A stretch of DNA of 64,000 bases from CAYJFG01 sp964369405 (GCA_964369405.1 CAYJGB010000001.1:62001-126000); one strand, 5' to 3'. Numbered from the stretch's first letter, positions 50,762-59,481 are shown. Program-made: numbers and translations. The notes: generated by a model not told the origin, from the sequence alone.

Positions 50762-51454
50762 TTATTCTTCTCTAGGGTCTATGTATTTAGCTGCGTTATC
50801 AAAACGTCCATACTGACCGATATTGTTTTTGTATGCTTCGTCTGGTGTCATACCATGACGAATATCTTCCATCATTTTACCGATTTTTACAAATTGGTAA
50901 CCTGTTACTTCATTGTTTTCGTCTAAAGCTGTTTTTAGTACATAGCCTTCTGCCATTTCCATAAAACGTACGCCTTTTGCTTTTGTACTAAACATTGTAC
51001 CTACTTGTGAACGTAAGCCTTTTCCTAAATCTTCAAGGCCTGCTCCGATTGGTAAACCACCCTCAGAGAAAGCTGTTTGGCTTCTACCATAAACTAATTG
51101 TTCAAAAAGATTTTTCATAGCAACGTTTATAGCGTCACATACTAAGTCAGTATTTAAGCACTCTAAAAGAGTTTTACCAGGTAGTATTTCTGCTGCCATT
51201 GCTGCTGAGTGAGTCATACCTGAACAACCAATTGTTTCTACTAGAGCTTCTTCTACAATACCTTCTTTAACGTTTAATGTTAATTTACAGGCTCCTTGTT
51301 GTGGTGCACACCAGCCTACTCCGTGAGATAGACCTGCTATGTCTTTGATTTCGTAAGATTTTACCCATTTTCCTTCTTCAGGAATTGGTGCTGGACCATG
51401 ATTTGGTCCTTTCGCAACTATACACATATTTTCAACTTCATGTGAATAATTCAT
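50762..51454 (-). CDS. NifU/IscU-like iron-sulfur cluster assembly scaffold
   Basis: 230 aa. Cys49 and Cys56 (GWCAPQQGACKL), Cys77 in VETIGCSGMTHSAAMAAEILPG (IscU-like loop) and Cys106. The C-terminal ~110 residues are an extension (GLRSQVGTMFSTKAKGVRFMEMAEGYV). ATG 51454 is used since AAGGAG is 7 bases upstream; ATG 51460 is only 1 base from it. 22 bases upstream of the GGGtGRT gene. Confidence 0.85.
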   Translation of the reverse strand: MNYSHEVENMCIVAKGPNHGPAPIPEEGKWVKSYEIKDIAGLSHGVGWCAPQQGACKLTLNVKEGIVEEALVETIGCSGMTHSAAMAAEILPGKTLLECLNTDLVCDAINVAMKNLFEQLVYGRSQTAFSEGGLPIGAGLEDLGKGLRSQVGTMFSTKAKGVRFMEMAEGYVLKTALDENNEVTGYQFVKIGKMMEDIRHGMTPDEAYKNNIGQYGRFDNAAKYIDPREE

Positions 51455-51624
51455 ATACATGCTCCTTTCGCATTAGAATAGTATAACATAGTTTGTTTAT
51501 ACTGTTTATATTATATCAGTTTTAGGGATTTATGCAAGCAAATTAACGATAAATTTACACAATTTGTTAAATTATATTAAAAAAATTAGTATTTACTTAT
51601 ATGTTGATAAAAATTGCTGAAAAG

Positions 51625-51792
51625 AAGTAGTACTCTTTATCTAAACTTACGGTCGCCCGCCATTCAAATCGAAGATTTGAATGAAGATGCACCAACACAC
51701 TCCTTGTAAGGTTTAGGAAAGTGTTGGTGCATCTATGCTCGAAACTAAAGTTTCGAGTGCGGGCGACCGTAAGTTTAGATAAAGGCCTACTT
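51625..51792. repeat. 168-bp cloverleaf-like inverted-repeat element
   Basis: Outer arms AAGTAG / CTACTT, then perfect 25-bp arms beginning TTTATCTAAACTTACGGTCG (51636-51660 and 51759-51783). Inside are three hairpins in a row: CATTCAAATC / GATTTGAATG (51661-51683), GATGCACCAACAC / GTGTTGGTGCATC (51686-51733), CTCGAAACT / AGTTTCGAG (51738-51757). As RNA or extruded DNA it would form a four-arm cloverleaf. It sits between the 2-hydroxyacyl-CoA dehydratase gene stop (51793) and the scaffold gene, and has no transposase. Confidence 0.9.
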
Positions 51793-53076
51793 TTAATTTT
51801 TTTTCTTACTATCTTCTATTAAACTCTCTTTTGCTACTGCAAGCATTAATTTAATTCTGTTTTCTTGATTAACTCTAGGTGCTCCTGGGTCATAGTCTAT
51901 TGTAACTATATTTGCACGCTCATCAATACTTTTTATTTTTCTTATCATACCTTTACCATTTATGTGGTTTGGTAAACAGCCAAATGGTTGAGTACATACA
52001 ATGTTTGGGTATCCAGATTCTGCAAGCTCTAACATTTCAGCAGTTAAAAGCCAACCTTCACCCATCTTACTACCATAACCTACTACATCTTTTACTAATT
52101 CTTTAGTGTGTAAATAAGGCGATGGAGCAACAAAACCATATTTTTTGGCACTGTCTATTATTAAATTTTCCATTTTAGATAAATAGTTAAAGAATAATTT
52201 AACTATGTTAAATTTAATTTGATTACCACCATACAAGATAATATCTTCTGCTCTGTTATCTACCTTAAATAGCATAAAAGCCATTATTCCAGGTATACAT
52301 ACTTCACAGTCTTGCTCTTCTAAAAACTTTTCTAAATTGTTGTTTCCAAGTTTAGCATATTTAACATATATTTCACCAACAATTCCAACTTTCACTTTTG
52401 GAACTACATTTAATTTAATCTCTGAAAAAGACTTAGCGATTTCATCTAAAATTATAGTTTGCTCTTTTACAGTAAAGCCTTTACCATTTTTAAATTTATC
52501 AGTAAGCTTATCAATCCAAGTTTGTACTAGTTTATTACTTTCACCTTTGTTTACTTCATAAGGTTTTGTTTGATTATTTAGAAGCATAAGAGTATCGCCA
52601 TATACTAATGCGCCAATAACTCTTCGCATCATAGGTAAAGTAAAGCTAAAACCACTATTTTTTTCAAGCCCTGAGAGGTTAAGTGAAATTACAGGAACTT
52701 TTTCAAAACCAGCTTTTTTAAGAGCTTTTCTAAGTAAATGAATGTAATTAGAAGCTCTACAACCACCACCAGTTTGAGTAATCATTAAAGCAGTTTTATT
52801 AACATCATAATTTCCACTTTGCAAAGCATGAATAAATTGACCAATTACAAGAAGGGCTGGATAACAAGTATCATTGTGAACATATTTTAAACCAACTTGA
52901 GCAATTTCAGGACCATCAGTATCTAGTAATATAGTTTTGTAATCAAACATATCAAATACATTTTTAATAAATGTAAAATGTATAGGTGCCATATTAGGTA
53001 GAAGTATGGTGTATTCTTTTTTCATTTCTTTAGTAAATAGTAATCTACCAGTATTATCATATTGTAATTGTGCCAT
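51793..53076 (-). CDS. 2-hydroxyacyl-CoA dehydratase D-component-like protein
   Basis: 427 aa. Related to the HgdB/BcrB family whose Fe-S cluster cysteines carry out radical dehydration of 2-hydroxyacyl-CoA; here Cys71 (HNDTCYPALL) and Cys106 (TGGGCRASNY) are candidates. In many Clostridia this region is the C-terminal third of one large activase protein; here it is a separate gene 33 bases after the activase. The substrate is unknown and a role in 2-hydroxyglutarate fermentation should not be assumed. Confidence 0.8.
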   Translation of the reverse strand: MAQLQYDNTGRLLFTKEMKKEYTILLPNMAPIHFTFIKNVFDMFDYKTILLDTDGPEIAQVGLKYVHNDTCYPALLVIGQFIHALQSGNYDVNKTALMITQTGGGCRASNYIHLLRKALKKAGFEKVPVISLNLSGLEKNSGFSFTLPMMRRVIGALVYGDTLMLLNNQTKPYEVNKGESNKLVQTWIDKLTDKFKNGKGFTVKEQTIILDEIAKSFSEIKLNVVPKVKVGIVGEIYVKYAKLGNNNLEKFLEEQDCEVCIPGIMAFMLFKVDNRAEDIILYGGNQIKFNIVKLFFNYLSKMENLIIDSAKKYGFVAPSPYLHTKELVKDVVGYGSKMGEGWLLTAEMLELAESGYPNIVCTQPFGCLPNHINGKGMIRKIKSIDERANIVTIDYDPGAPRVNQENRIKLMLAVAKESLIEDSKKKN

Positions 53077-53109
53077 ATGCTTAAAAACTCCTATTTTTAA
53101 ATTTGTTTA

Positions 53110-56019
53110 TTAATTATTATTTTTTTGCTCTTCAATAGCAGCAAGTAAACTTCTAACTCGAATTTTTACAGCTCCTAAGTTAGTTATTTCGTCAATTTTT
53201 ATTTGAGTATATATTTTACCACTTTGCTCTAGTATATCACGCACTTCATCAGTAGTAATAGCATCAATACCACAACCAAAAGACACTAATTGAACTAAGT
53301 GCATATTAGGTTTATTAGAAATATATTTGGCAGCAGCATAAAGTCTTGAGTGATATGTCCATTGATTAAGTACACTTGTTCTAAAGTTAGCTACTTTATT
53401 ACTAACAACATCTTCTGAAATAATAGCAACATCAAAACTAGAAATTAATTTATCAATTCCTTTATTAATTTCAGGGTCAATATGATACGGTCTACCAGCT
53501 ACAATAAATATTTCTTTGTTGTTAGTTTCAGCTTCTTTTATAATTTCTTCACCTTTCATACGTACTTTAAATAAGAAATTATCATATTCATTATAAGCTT
53601 TATCACAAGCGATTTTAACGTCTTTTTTGTTGATATCTTTAAAATATTTAATTAGCATTTCATATGCTTTTTTAGTAAAGTCTTTTCTTCTGTGTATACC
53701 TAAATAATCATTAATAAAAGTTATATTTTCTACATCTTTCATATTAGTGTTTATTACTTCAGGATAATAAGCGACTACTGGGCAGTTGTAATGATTATCA
53801 CCTAATTTTTCATCGAAATTATAAGACATACAAGGATAAAAAATAGTATCGATACCATTATCAATTAAAGTTTGAACATGACCATGAATTAATTTTGCAG
53901 GATAACAAACAGTGTCAGAAGGTATAGTCTGTTGACCTTTTAAATATAGCTTAGTATCAGACACAGGAGAAGTAACACACTCAAACCCTAAACTAGTAAA
54001 GAAAGCATGCCAGAAAGGTAAAAGTTCGTACATATTAAGCCCAAAAGGAAGACCTATTTTTCCACGAGTACCTTTAACTGGAATATATTCATTTAATAAG
54101 TTTAATTTATAATCATAAATATTTAGAGTTTGATTAGGTTTTTTATTAGTAATAGGACGCTCACATCTATTACCACCTATAAATTTTCTACCATCAGCAA
54201 ATTTATTTATAGTTAATCTACAGTTGTTTTTACATAGGCCACAATTTGCAACTTTGATATCGTGTATAAAATCTTTAAAGCTGTCAGCTTTTAATAAAGA
54301 GCTTGTTTCTTGTGCATTAGCTTTTGCATAAAGCGAAGCACCAAACGCACCCATAAGACCAGAAATATCAGGTCTTACAACATCTACACCCATTTCTCGC
54401 TCGAAAGCACGTAAAACAGCGTCGTTTAAGAAAGTACCACCTTGTACTACTACTTTCTTACCTAAATCATCAGGGCTAGAGGCTCTAATAACTTTATACA
54501 AAGCATTTTTAACAACACTAATCGATAAACCAGCAGATATATCTTCAATAGTAGCACCGTCTTTTTGAGCTTGCTTTACAGAACTATTCATAAAAACAGT
54601 ACATCTTGAACCAAGTTCAACAGGTAGTTTTGCAAAAATACCCATTTTAGCAAATTCTTCAATTGAATATCCCAAAGCGTTAGCAAAAGTTTGTAGGAAA
54701 GAACCACAACCAGAAGAACAAGCCTCGTTTAAGAAGATGTTATCAATAGCACCGTTGTGAACTTTAAAACACTTAATATCTTGCCCACCTATATCAATAA
54801 CGAACTCAACATCAGGCATAAAGTTTTTAGCAGCAGTAAAATGTGCAACAGTTTCAACAATACCAAAATCAGCACAAAAAGCATTTTTAATAAGTTCTTC
54901 ACCATAGCCAGTAACAGCACTTGAAGCGATATTTATATTAGGAGAAATAGTATATAATTCCTCTAAAAAAGATTTTATTATAGGAACAGGGTTACCACTG
55001 TTCGGCAGATATTTAGAATGTAACAACTCGTTATTTTCGCCAATAACAACAGCTTTAACAGTTGTAGAACCAGCATCTATTCCAATATAAGTTTTGCCAG
55101 TATATTCATTTAGAGGTTTTTTATCAATGGTAGCCTTTTGGTGTCTGCTAGTAAACTGATTATATTCATCTTCGCTATTAAAAAGAGGACTATTAAAAGC
55201 GAAATTACCACTTCCATGGTACGAGTTAATTTTTTTGATTACATCACTAAAATTAATACTTTTCTCAGCACAAAGAGCAGCACCAGAAGCCACATAATAA
55301 AGCGAATTGTCAGGAGAAATTCCTTTAGTATTAAGTACAGTATCAAACCTTTTTCTAAGTTGCGACATAAAAGTTAAAGGGCCACCTAAGTAAACAACAT
55401 TACCAGATATCTCTCTACCTTGAGCAAGCCCTGCAACAGTCTGATTAACAACAGCTAAAAAAATACTTTCAGCAATATCGCTTTTTCTAGCACCTTGATT
55501 TAATAGAGGTTGAATATCTGTTTTTGCAAATACTCCACATCTTGAAGCAATTGTGTAAGTTTTTTGATGTTCAGATGCTAGAGTATCCATATCTTCAAGA
55601 GGAACATTTAAAAGAGTAGCCATTTGGTCGATAAATGCACCAGTACCACCAGCACAAGAGCCGTTCATACGTACCTCCATACCACCAGTTAAGAATAGTA
55701 TTTTAGCATCTTCGCCACCTAATTCAATAATAACATCAGTATTTGGAATAAATGTATTAGCAGAAACTCTAGTCGCATAAACTTCTTGAACAAAATCAAT
55801 ACCACAAGTTTCAGCAACACCCATACCAGCACTTCCAGATAAAGCAATATAGGCATTTTCACTACCTTTTATTTTGTCAGGTAAAATAGTAAGAATTTCA
55901 GAAATCTTATTAATAATTTGTGAGTAATGACGTTGATAAGTGCTATAAATTATATTGTTATCATCGTCTAATACAACGCATTTAATAGTTGTAGAGCCAA
56001 CATCTAGTCCAATTCGCAT
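53110..56019 (-). CDS. 2-hydroxyacyl-CoA dehydratase activase (two ASKHA domains plus DUF2229)
   Basis: 969 aa. Two BadF/BcrA-type ATPase domains in tandem: the first begins GLDVGSTTIKCVVLD (residue 4), with the Fe-S loop NGSCAGGTGAF; the second begins IGIDAGSTTVKAVV near residue 310, with GGQDIKC and NEACSSGCGSF. After these comes a Cys-rich NCGLCKNNC near 590 and a DUF2229-like C-terminal part. ATG 56019 is used since GGGAGAT is 8 bases upstream. ATP-driven electron transfer to a dehydratase is the family role. Confidence 0.82.
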   Translation of the reverse strand: MRIGLDVGSTTIKCVVLDDDNNIIYSTYQRHYSQIINKISEILTILPDKIKGSENAYIALSGSAGMGVAETCGIDFVQEVYATRVSANTFIPNTDVIIELGGEDAKILFLTGGMEVRMNGSCAGGTGAFIDQMATLLNVPLEDMDTLASEHQKTYTIASRCGVFAKTDIQPLLNQGARKSDIAESIFLAVVNQTVAGLAQGREISGNVVYLGGPLTFMSQLRKRFDTVLNTKGISPDNSLYYVASGAALCAEKSINFSDVIKKINSYHGSGNFAFNSPLFNSEDEYNQFTSRHQKATIDKKPLNEYTGKTYIGIDAGSTTVKAVVIGENNELLHSKYLPNSGNPVPIIKSFLEELYTISPNINIASSAVTGYGEELIKNAFCADFGIVETVAHFTAAKNFMPDVEFVIDIGGQDIKCFKVHNGAIDNIFLNEACSSGCGSFLQTFANALGYSIEEFAKMGIFAKLPVELGSRCTVFMNSSVKQAQKDGATIEDISAGLSISVVKNALYKVIRASSPDDLGKKVVVQGGTFLNDAVLRAFEREMGVDVVRPDISGLMGAFGASLYAKANAQETSSLLKADSFKDFIHDIKVANCGLCKNNCRLTINKFADGRKFIGGNRCERPITNKKPNQTLNIYDYKLNLLNEYIPVKGTRGKIGLPFGLNMYELLPFWHAFFTSLGFECVTSPVSDTKLYLKGQQTIPSDTVCYPAKLIHGHVQTLIDNGIDTIFYPCMSYNFDEKLGDNHYNCPVVAYYPEVINTNMKDVENITFINDYLGIHRRKDFTKKAYEMLIKYFKDINKKDVKIACDKAYNEYDNFLFKVRMKGEEIIKEAETNNKEIFIVAGRPYHIDPEINKGIDKLISSFDVAIISEDVVSNKVANFRTSVLNQWTYHSRLYAAAKYISNKPNMHLVQLVSFGCGIDAITTDEVRDILEQSGKIYTQIKIDEITNLGAVKIRVRSLLAAIEEQKNNN

Positions 56020-56162
56020 AAAAATTATCTCCCGTACAATAAATATAAAATAAAACATTAAGTTTTTAAAATCTAATTAAATAAAATCACAACTTATAGT
56101 TTAGCACATATTAGGGTATAATGTAAAGTGTTAATTGCTATATGTTTAATAATGTTAAAAAA

Positions 56163-56204
56163 TAAAAAAACAGCACGATTATTTAGAATAATTCTAAATA
56201 TCGT
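56163..56204 (-). terminator. Terminator of acpP
   Basis: Stem ACGATTATTTAGAAT / ATTCTAAATATCGT with one bulge, and on the minus strand a run of seven T (complement of 56163-56170). Confidence 0.7.
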
Positions 56205-56236
56205 ACCATTTAAAAAATTAGCATATTATAATAATA

Positions 56237-56464
56237 TTAAACATTTTTTTCAATAAATTCTACTAAGTTACCAACAGTTTTAATGTTTTCAACTTCTTCA
56301 TCAGGAACTTCGATTTCGAATTCATCTTCAATTGACATTATTAAATCTACAACGTCTAGTGAATCAGCACCTAAATCATCTTGAATAGTAGTTTCAGCAG
56401 TAATGCTATCCTCGCTTGCATCGAATTGTTCTGATAAAATTGATTTAACTTTTTCCAGTACCAT
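56237..56464 (-). CDS. acpP: Acyl carrier protein
   Basis: 75-aa acidic carrier. The phosphopantetheine serine is Ser35 in LGADSLDVVDLIM. RBS ggagg precedes the ATG. It is alone, not next to fabF or plsX, between the activase gene and the divergent aromatic cluster. Confidence 0.95.
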   Translation of the reverse strand: MVLEKVKSILSEQFDASEDSITAETTIQDDLGADSLDVVDLIMSIEDEFEIEVPDEEVENIKTVGNLVEFIEKNV

Positions 56465-56721
56465 AAATAATTCCTCCTAAATAAATTCGTTTTAAAATCG
56501 TTAGATTTAAGATGTAGACAAAAATATATAATTTATGTTACAATAACCAAAAGCAATGTTTTGAAAAATCTAACCTAAAAAATTTTAGTACAAAAACATA
56601 TTATTAGTTATTTGTAAATTTGTCAATATAGTTTTTGAATTTTTTTCAAAAAAAATACTAAAAAATGAAAATTTAGATATTTTGAACAGAATTTTAAAAT
56701 ATTTTTGTAGGAGTGTATCAT

Positions 56722-57570
56722 ATGAAAAGTAAACAATATGCAGTAATAGGACATCCAATAGGACATACTATGTCACCATTTATACATAAAAGGTTGTTTG
56801 ACCTTGCACAAATAGATGCAAAATATTCAGTATTAGATATTTCGCCAGAAAATTTAAAATTAGAATTTAATAATACATTAAAAAATTTAGATGGATTTAA
56901 TATAACAATACCACATAAAGAAAATATAATTAATTGTTTAAATGGATTAGATGAAAAAGCAAAATTATATGGCAGTGTAAATACAGTAGACAATAAAAAT
57001 GGAATATACACAGGCTATACAACTGACCCAGATGGATTTATAAAAGCATTAGAAGCTTATGACATTCCGTTTGAAAATAATGTTATGATTTTAGGGACTG
57101 GTGGAGTAGCTAGAACTATGGCATACGAAGCAGTAAAAGCTAATTGCAATCTAACTATAGCAGTTAGAAAAGAAGATATAGAAATATCTAACAAGTTAAT
57201 AAAAGAGATAACAACAAATATTGAAGCAAGTAGTATTAAAACGTGCTTAATTAGTGAGATAGATAATTCACAAATAGATTTACTTATTAATGCAACACCT
57301 ATTGGAATGTATCCAAGAGTTGATAATTGCCCTGTAAGTGACAATATAATCAATAATTGTAAAAATGTATTTGATGCAGTATATAATCCACTGGAAACTA
57401 TACTGGTTAAAAAGGCAAAGGCACAAGGAAGTAATGCAGTAGGTGGAATGTCAATGCTTGTATGGCAAGCAGTAGTAGCTCATAATATATGGGACGGCAG
57501 TATTTATAATAAAGAAGATATAGACAAATTATGTACAGATAGTGCAAACGAACTTAAAAACAATTTTTAA
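56722..57570 (+). CDS. aroE: Shikimate dehydrogenase
   Basis: NADPH-dependent reduction of 3-dehydroshikimate. 282 aa. Substrate site SPFIHKRLF and NITIPHKENI (catalytic Lys), NADP loop LGTGGVARTMAYEA near residue 122, NATPIGMYP near 195. ATG 56722 is 8 bases after TAGGAG; GTG 56713 overlaps that ribosome-binding site. First gene of the aromatic cluster, 17 bases before aroK. About 250 bases of AT-rich non-coding sequence separate it from acpP; I saw no clear promoter pair there. Confidence 0.92.
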   Translation: MKSKQYAVIGHPIGHTMSPFIHKRLFDLAQIDAKYSVLDISPENLKLEFNNTLKNLDGFNITIPHKENIINCLNGLDEKAKLYGSVNTVDNKNGIYTGYTTDPDGFIKALEAYDIPFENNVMILGTGGVARTMAYEAVKANCNLTIAVRKEDIEISNKLIKEITTNIEASSIKTCLISEIDNSQIDLLINATPIGMYPRVDNCPVSDNIINNCKNVFDAVYNPLETILVKKAKAQGSNAVGGMSMLVWQAVVAHNIWDGSIYNKEDIDKLCTDSANELKNNF

Positions 57571-57587
57571 AAGATAGAAGGGATAAT

Positions 57588-58103
57588 ATGTTAGAAAATA
57601 AAAATATAGTGTTGTGTGGCTTTATGGGCTGTGGAAAATCTACAATAGGAAAACAATTAGCAAAAGAGCTTAACAGAGAGCTAATTGATTTAGATGATTA
57701 TATAGAGCAAAAAGAAAAAATGAAAATAACAGAAATTTTTTCGCAATATGGAGAAGAACACTTTAGAGATTTAGAGCATATGGCAGTAAAAGAATTATCA
57801 AATAAAAACGGTTTAGTGATAAGTTCAGGTGGAGGGACACTAATATTTGAGAGAAATGTAGAAATATTAAAAGAAAATAGTGTAATAATATATTTAGAGT
57901 CATCACTTGAAGAAATCAAAGATAGACTTAAAAATGACACAAAAAGACCTCTACTTCAAAAGCCAAATAAAGATGAAATAATGCAAGAGTTATACAATAA
58001 AAGAGTACCAATTTATAAAAAATCAAGCGATTATACAGTGAATTCAGATAAAACTATAAAACTTATAGTGAAAGATATTTGTGAATTAATTGTAAATAAA
58101 TAA
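57588..58103 (+). CDS. aroK: Shikimate kinase
   Basis: 171-aa kinase making shikimate-3-phosphate. P-loop GFMGCGKST at residues 11-19; shikimate-binding DLDDYIEQ near 34 and SSGGGTL near 77; lid region KNDTKRPLLQ near 115. RBS aagggat precedes the ATG. Followed by the leader/attenuator region. Confidence 0.94.
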   Translation: MLENKNIVLCGFMGCGKSTIGKQLAKELNRELIDLDDYIEQKEKMKITEIFSQYGEEHFRDLEHMAVKELSNKNGLVISSGGGTLIFERNVEILKENSVIIYLESSLEEIKDRLKNDTKRPLLQKPNKDEIMQELYNKRVPIYKKSSDYTVNSDKTIKLIVKDICELIVNK

Positions 58104-58111
58104 AAAAACTG

Positions 58112-58140
58112 TTGACAAATAGAAATTATAGTATTATTAT
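58112..58140 (+). promoter_or_regulatory. Sigma-A promoter of the aromatic leader/attenuator
   Basis: TTGACA (58112-58117), 17-bp spacer, TATTAT (58135-58140), 35 bases before the leader-peptide start. Confidence 0.8.
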
Positions 58141-58174
58141 AGTAAACAAGAAAAAAACAGATAGGGGTTAGGTC

Positions 58175-58291
58175 ATGCAAAAGCAAAGCAAGTTAACACA
58201 ACGATTTATAAGCTTTGTTTATTTCAACTATTTTTATTGGTTGGAATTATTTGTGTTGCCCTATACTTACACTAAATGTAGTGTAAATTGA
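58175..58291 (+). CDS. Aromatic-amino-acid leader peptide
   Basis: 38 codons, below usual ORF cut-offs. MQKQSKLTQRFISFVYFNYF is followed by YWLELFVLPYTYTKCSVN. Phe/Tyr/Trp make up 12 of 38 residues, with 9 of them between residues 11 and 22. The ribosome-binding site AGGGGTTAGG is close to the ATG. It is followed by competing hairpins and an intrinsic terminator, then the DAHP synthase gene, the layout of a ribosome-mediated attenuator. No similar peptide is known to me in Clostridia. Confidence 0.85.
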   Translation: MQKQSKLTQRFISFVYFNYFYWLELFVLPYTYTKCSVN

Positions 58292-58371
58292 ATTTTGTTT
58301 TTTGATGTTAATATAAAACATTTTAACAAATTTAAGCATAGGGCATTTAGAAAATGTCTTATGCTTTTTTT
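58258..58371 (+). promoter_or_regulatory. Attenuator: antiterminator and terminator hairpins of the aromatic operon
   Basis: Three mutually exclusive pairings. Terminator: stem AAGCATAGGGCATTT / AAATGTCTTATGCTT (58334-58348 / 58352-58366, 15 bp with G-U pairs), then Ts. Antiterminator: GCCCTATACTTA (58258-58269, inside the peptide ORF) pairs with TAAGCATAGGGC (58333-58344) in 11 of 12 positions, destroying the terminator. Another: AACACAA (58195-58201) / TTGTGTT (58251-58257). A small hairpin TTACACTA / TAGTGTAA is at 58267-58286. A ribosome stalled on the aromatic codons frees 58258-58269; one reaching the stop codon covers it. Confidence 0.82.
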
Positions 58372-58405
58372 AATATTAAAAATAAATTATGAATGAGGTT
58401 AAATT

Positions 58406-59422
58406 ATGATTATCGTATTAAAATCAAAAGTTACGCAGGAAAAAATTAATAAATTTACAGAGCAACTAAAAGACACTTATGGTGTTAAAGTAAATGTATG
58501 GGAAGGTGTTCATAGCACTGTTTTGGGCTTGATTGGCGATACAACTAAAATCGATATCGACAATATCAAAGCACAAGCTATAGTAGAAAACGTAAGAAGA
58601 GTTCAAGAGCCATACAAAAAAGCAAATAGAAAATTCCACCCAGAAAATACAGTAGTAACACTTAAAAATGGTATAAAAATAGGTGATGGTAGCCTTCAAA
58701 TTATGGCAGGACCTTGCTCAGTAGAGAGCGAAAGCCAAATAATAGAAATTGCAAAAAGTGCAAATGCAAGTGGTGCTTCAATGCTTAGAGGTGGTGCATT
58801 TAAACCTAGAACATCACCATATGCATTCCAAGGATTAAAAGCTGAAGGGCTTGACCTACTTAGCAAAGCAAAAGCTCAAACAGGTATGCCAATAGTTACA
58901 GAAATTATGAGAACTTCTCATATTGAATTATGTGAAGATGTAGATATAATTCAAGTTGGAGCAAGAAATATGCAAAACTTTGAATTGTTAAAAGAATTAG
59001 GTAAAATCGACACTCCAATACTTTTAAAAAGAGGACTTAGCAGCACGATTGAAGAAATGCTTATGAGTGCTGAATATATTATGGCTGGAGGCAACGAAAA
59101 CGTTATCTTATGCGAAAGAGGTATAAGAACTTATGAAACAGCTACAAGAAACACACTTGATATTTCAGCTGTTCCAATTCTAAAAAAATTATCACACTTA
59201 CCAGTAGTAATAGACCCTAGCCATGCAGGTGGATTATCATGGTTAGTAGAGTCATTATCAATGGCAGCAGTAGCAGTAGGTGCAGACGGACTTATGATAG
59301 AAGTTCATAACGACCCTGCTAATGCATTGTCAGACGGAGCACAAAGTTTAACACCAGAACAATTTGATAAAGTAGCAAAAAAAGTATTTGCATTAAAAGA
59401 ATACTTAACAAATCAAGAATAA
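58406..59422 (+). CDS. aroF: 3-deoxy-7-phosphoheptulonate synthase (DAHP synthase, AroA type I-beta)
   Basis: First enzyme of the shikimate pathway, condensing PEP and erythrose-4-phosphate. 338 aa. An N-terminal ferredoxin-like domain (about 1-80, MIIVLKSKVTQEKINKFTEQ) precedes the barrel with MAGPCSVES near residue 92, RGGAFKPRTSPYAFQG, DIIQVGARNMQN and IDPSHAGG. This is the Thermotoga-like form, in which the N-terminal domain gives Tyr/Phe inhibition, so feedback could be allosteric as well as by the upstream attenuator. Confidence 0.94.
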   Translation: MIIVLKSKVTQEKINKFTEQLKDTYGVKVNVWEGVHSTVLGLIGDTTKIDIDNIKAQAIVENVRRVQEPYKKANRKFHPENTVVTLKNGIKIGDGSLQIMAGPCSVESESQIIEIAKSANASGASMLRGGAFKPRTSPYAFQGLKAEGLDLLSKAKAQTGMPIVTEIMRTSHIELCEDVDIIQVGARNMQNFELLKELGKIDTPILLKRGLSSTIEEMLMSAEYIMAGGNENVILCERGIRTYETATRNTLDISAVPILKKLSHLPVVIDPSHAGGLSWLVESLSMAAVAVGADGLMIEVHNDPANALSDGAQSLTPEQFDKVAKKVFALKEYLTNQE

Positions 59423-59439
59423 AATAAAATTATATTGTC

Positions 59440-59469
59440 CCACCGATTAAATAATTATTTAGTCGGTGG
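59440..59469 (+). terminator. Hairpin between aroF and tyrA
   Basis: Stem CCACCGATTAAAT / ATTTAGTCGGTGG (13 bp, one G-U). No T tract follows, so it may be an mRNA-stabilising structure or weak terminator. Confidence 0.45.
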
Positions 59470-59481
59470 CACTCTTAAAAT

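Noticed and set aside
51625..51792. CRISPR array or tRNA-like gene
   Set aside because: The repeats are inverted and of different sequence, not direct repeats with spacers; the arms are too long and lack tRNA box sequences and CCA end.
52337..52561. Plus-strand frame inside the dehydratase-like gene
   Set aside because: Antisense shadow with no ribosome-binding site or homology.
56465..56721. FapR-type operator between acpP and aroE
   Set aside because: TTTTAGTAC occurs near 56583 but its second half does not match the TTAGTAC palindrome; too weak to claim.
58141..58405. T-box riboswitch upstream of DAHP synthase
   Set aside because: No T-box antiterminator sequence (TGGNACC context) or specifier stem; instead an ORF rich in aromatic codons and a competing hairpin pair were found.
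59440..59475. T-box-like GGTGGCAC at the aroF-tyrA hairpin
   Set aside because: The bases belong to a simple 13-bp hairpin and no upstream specifier domain fits between the genes.
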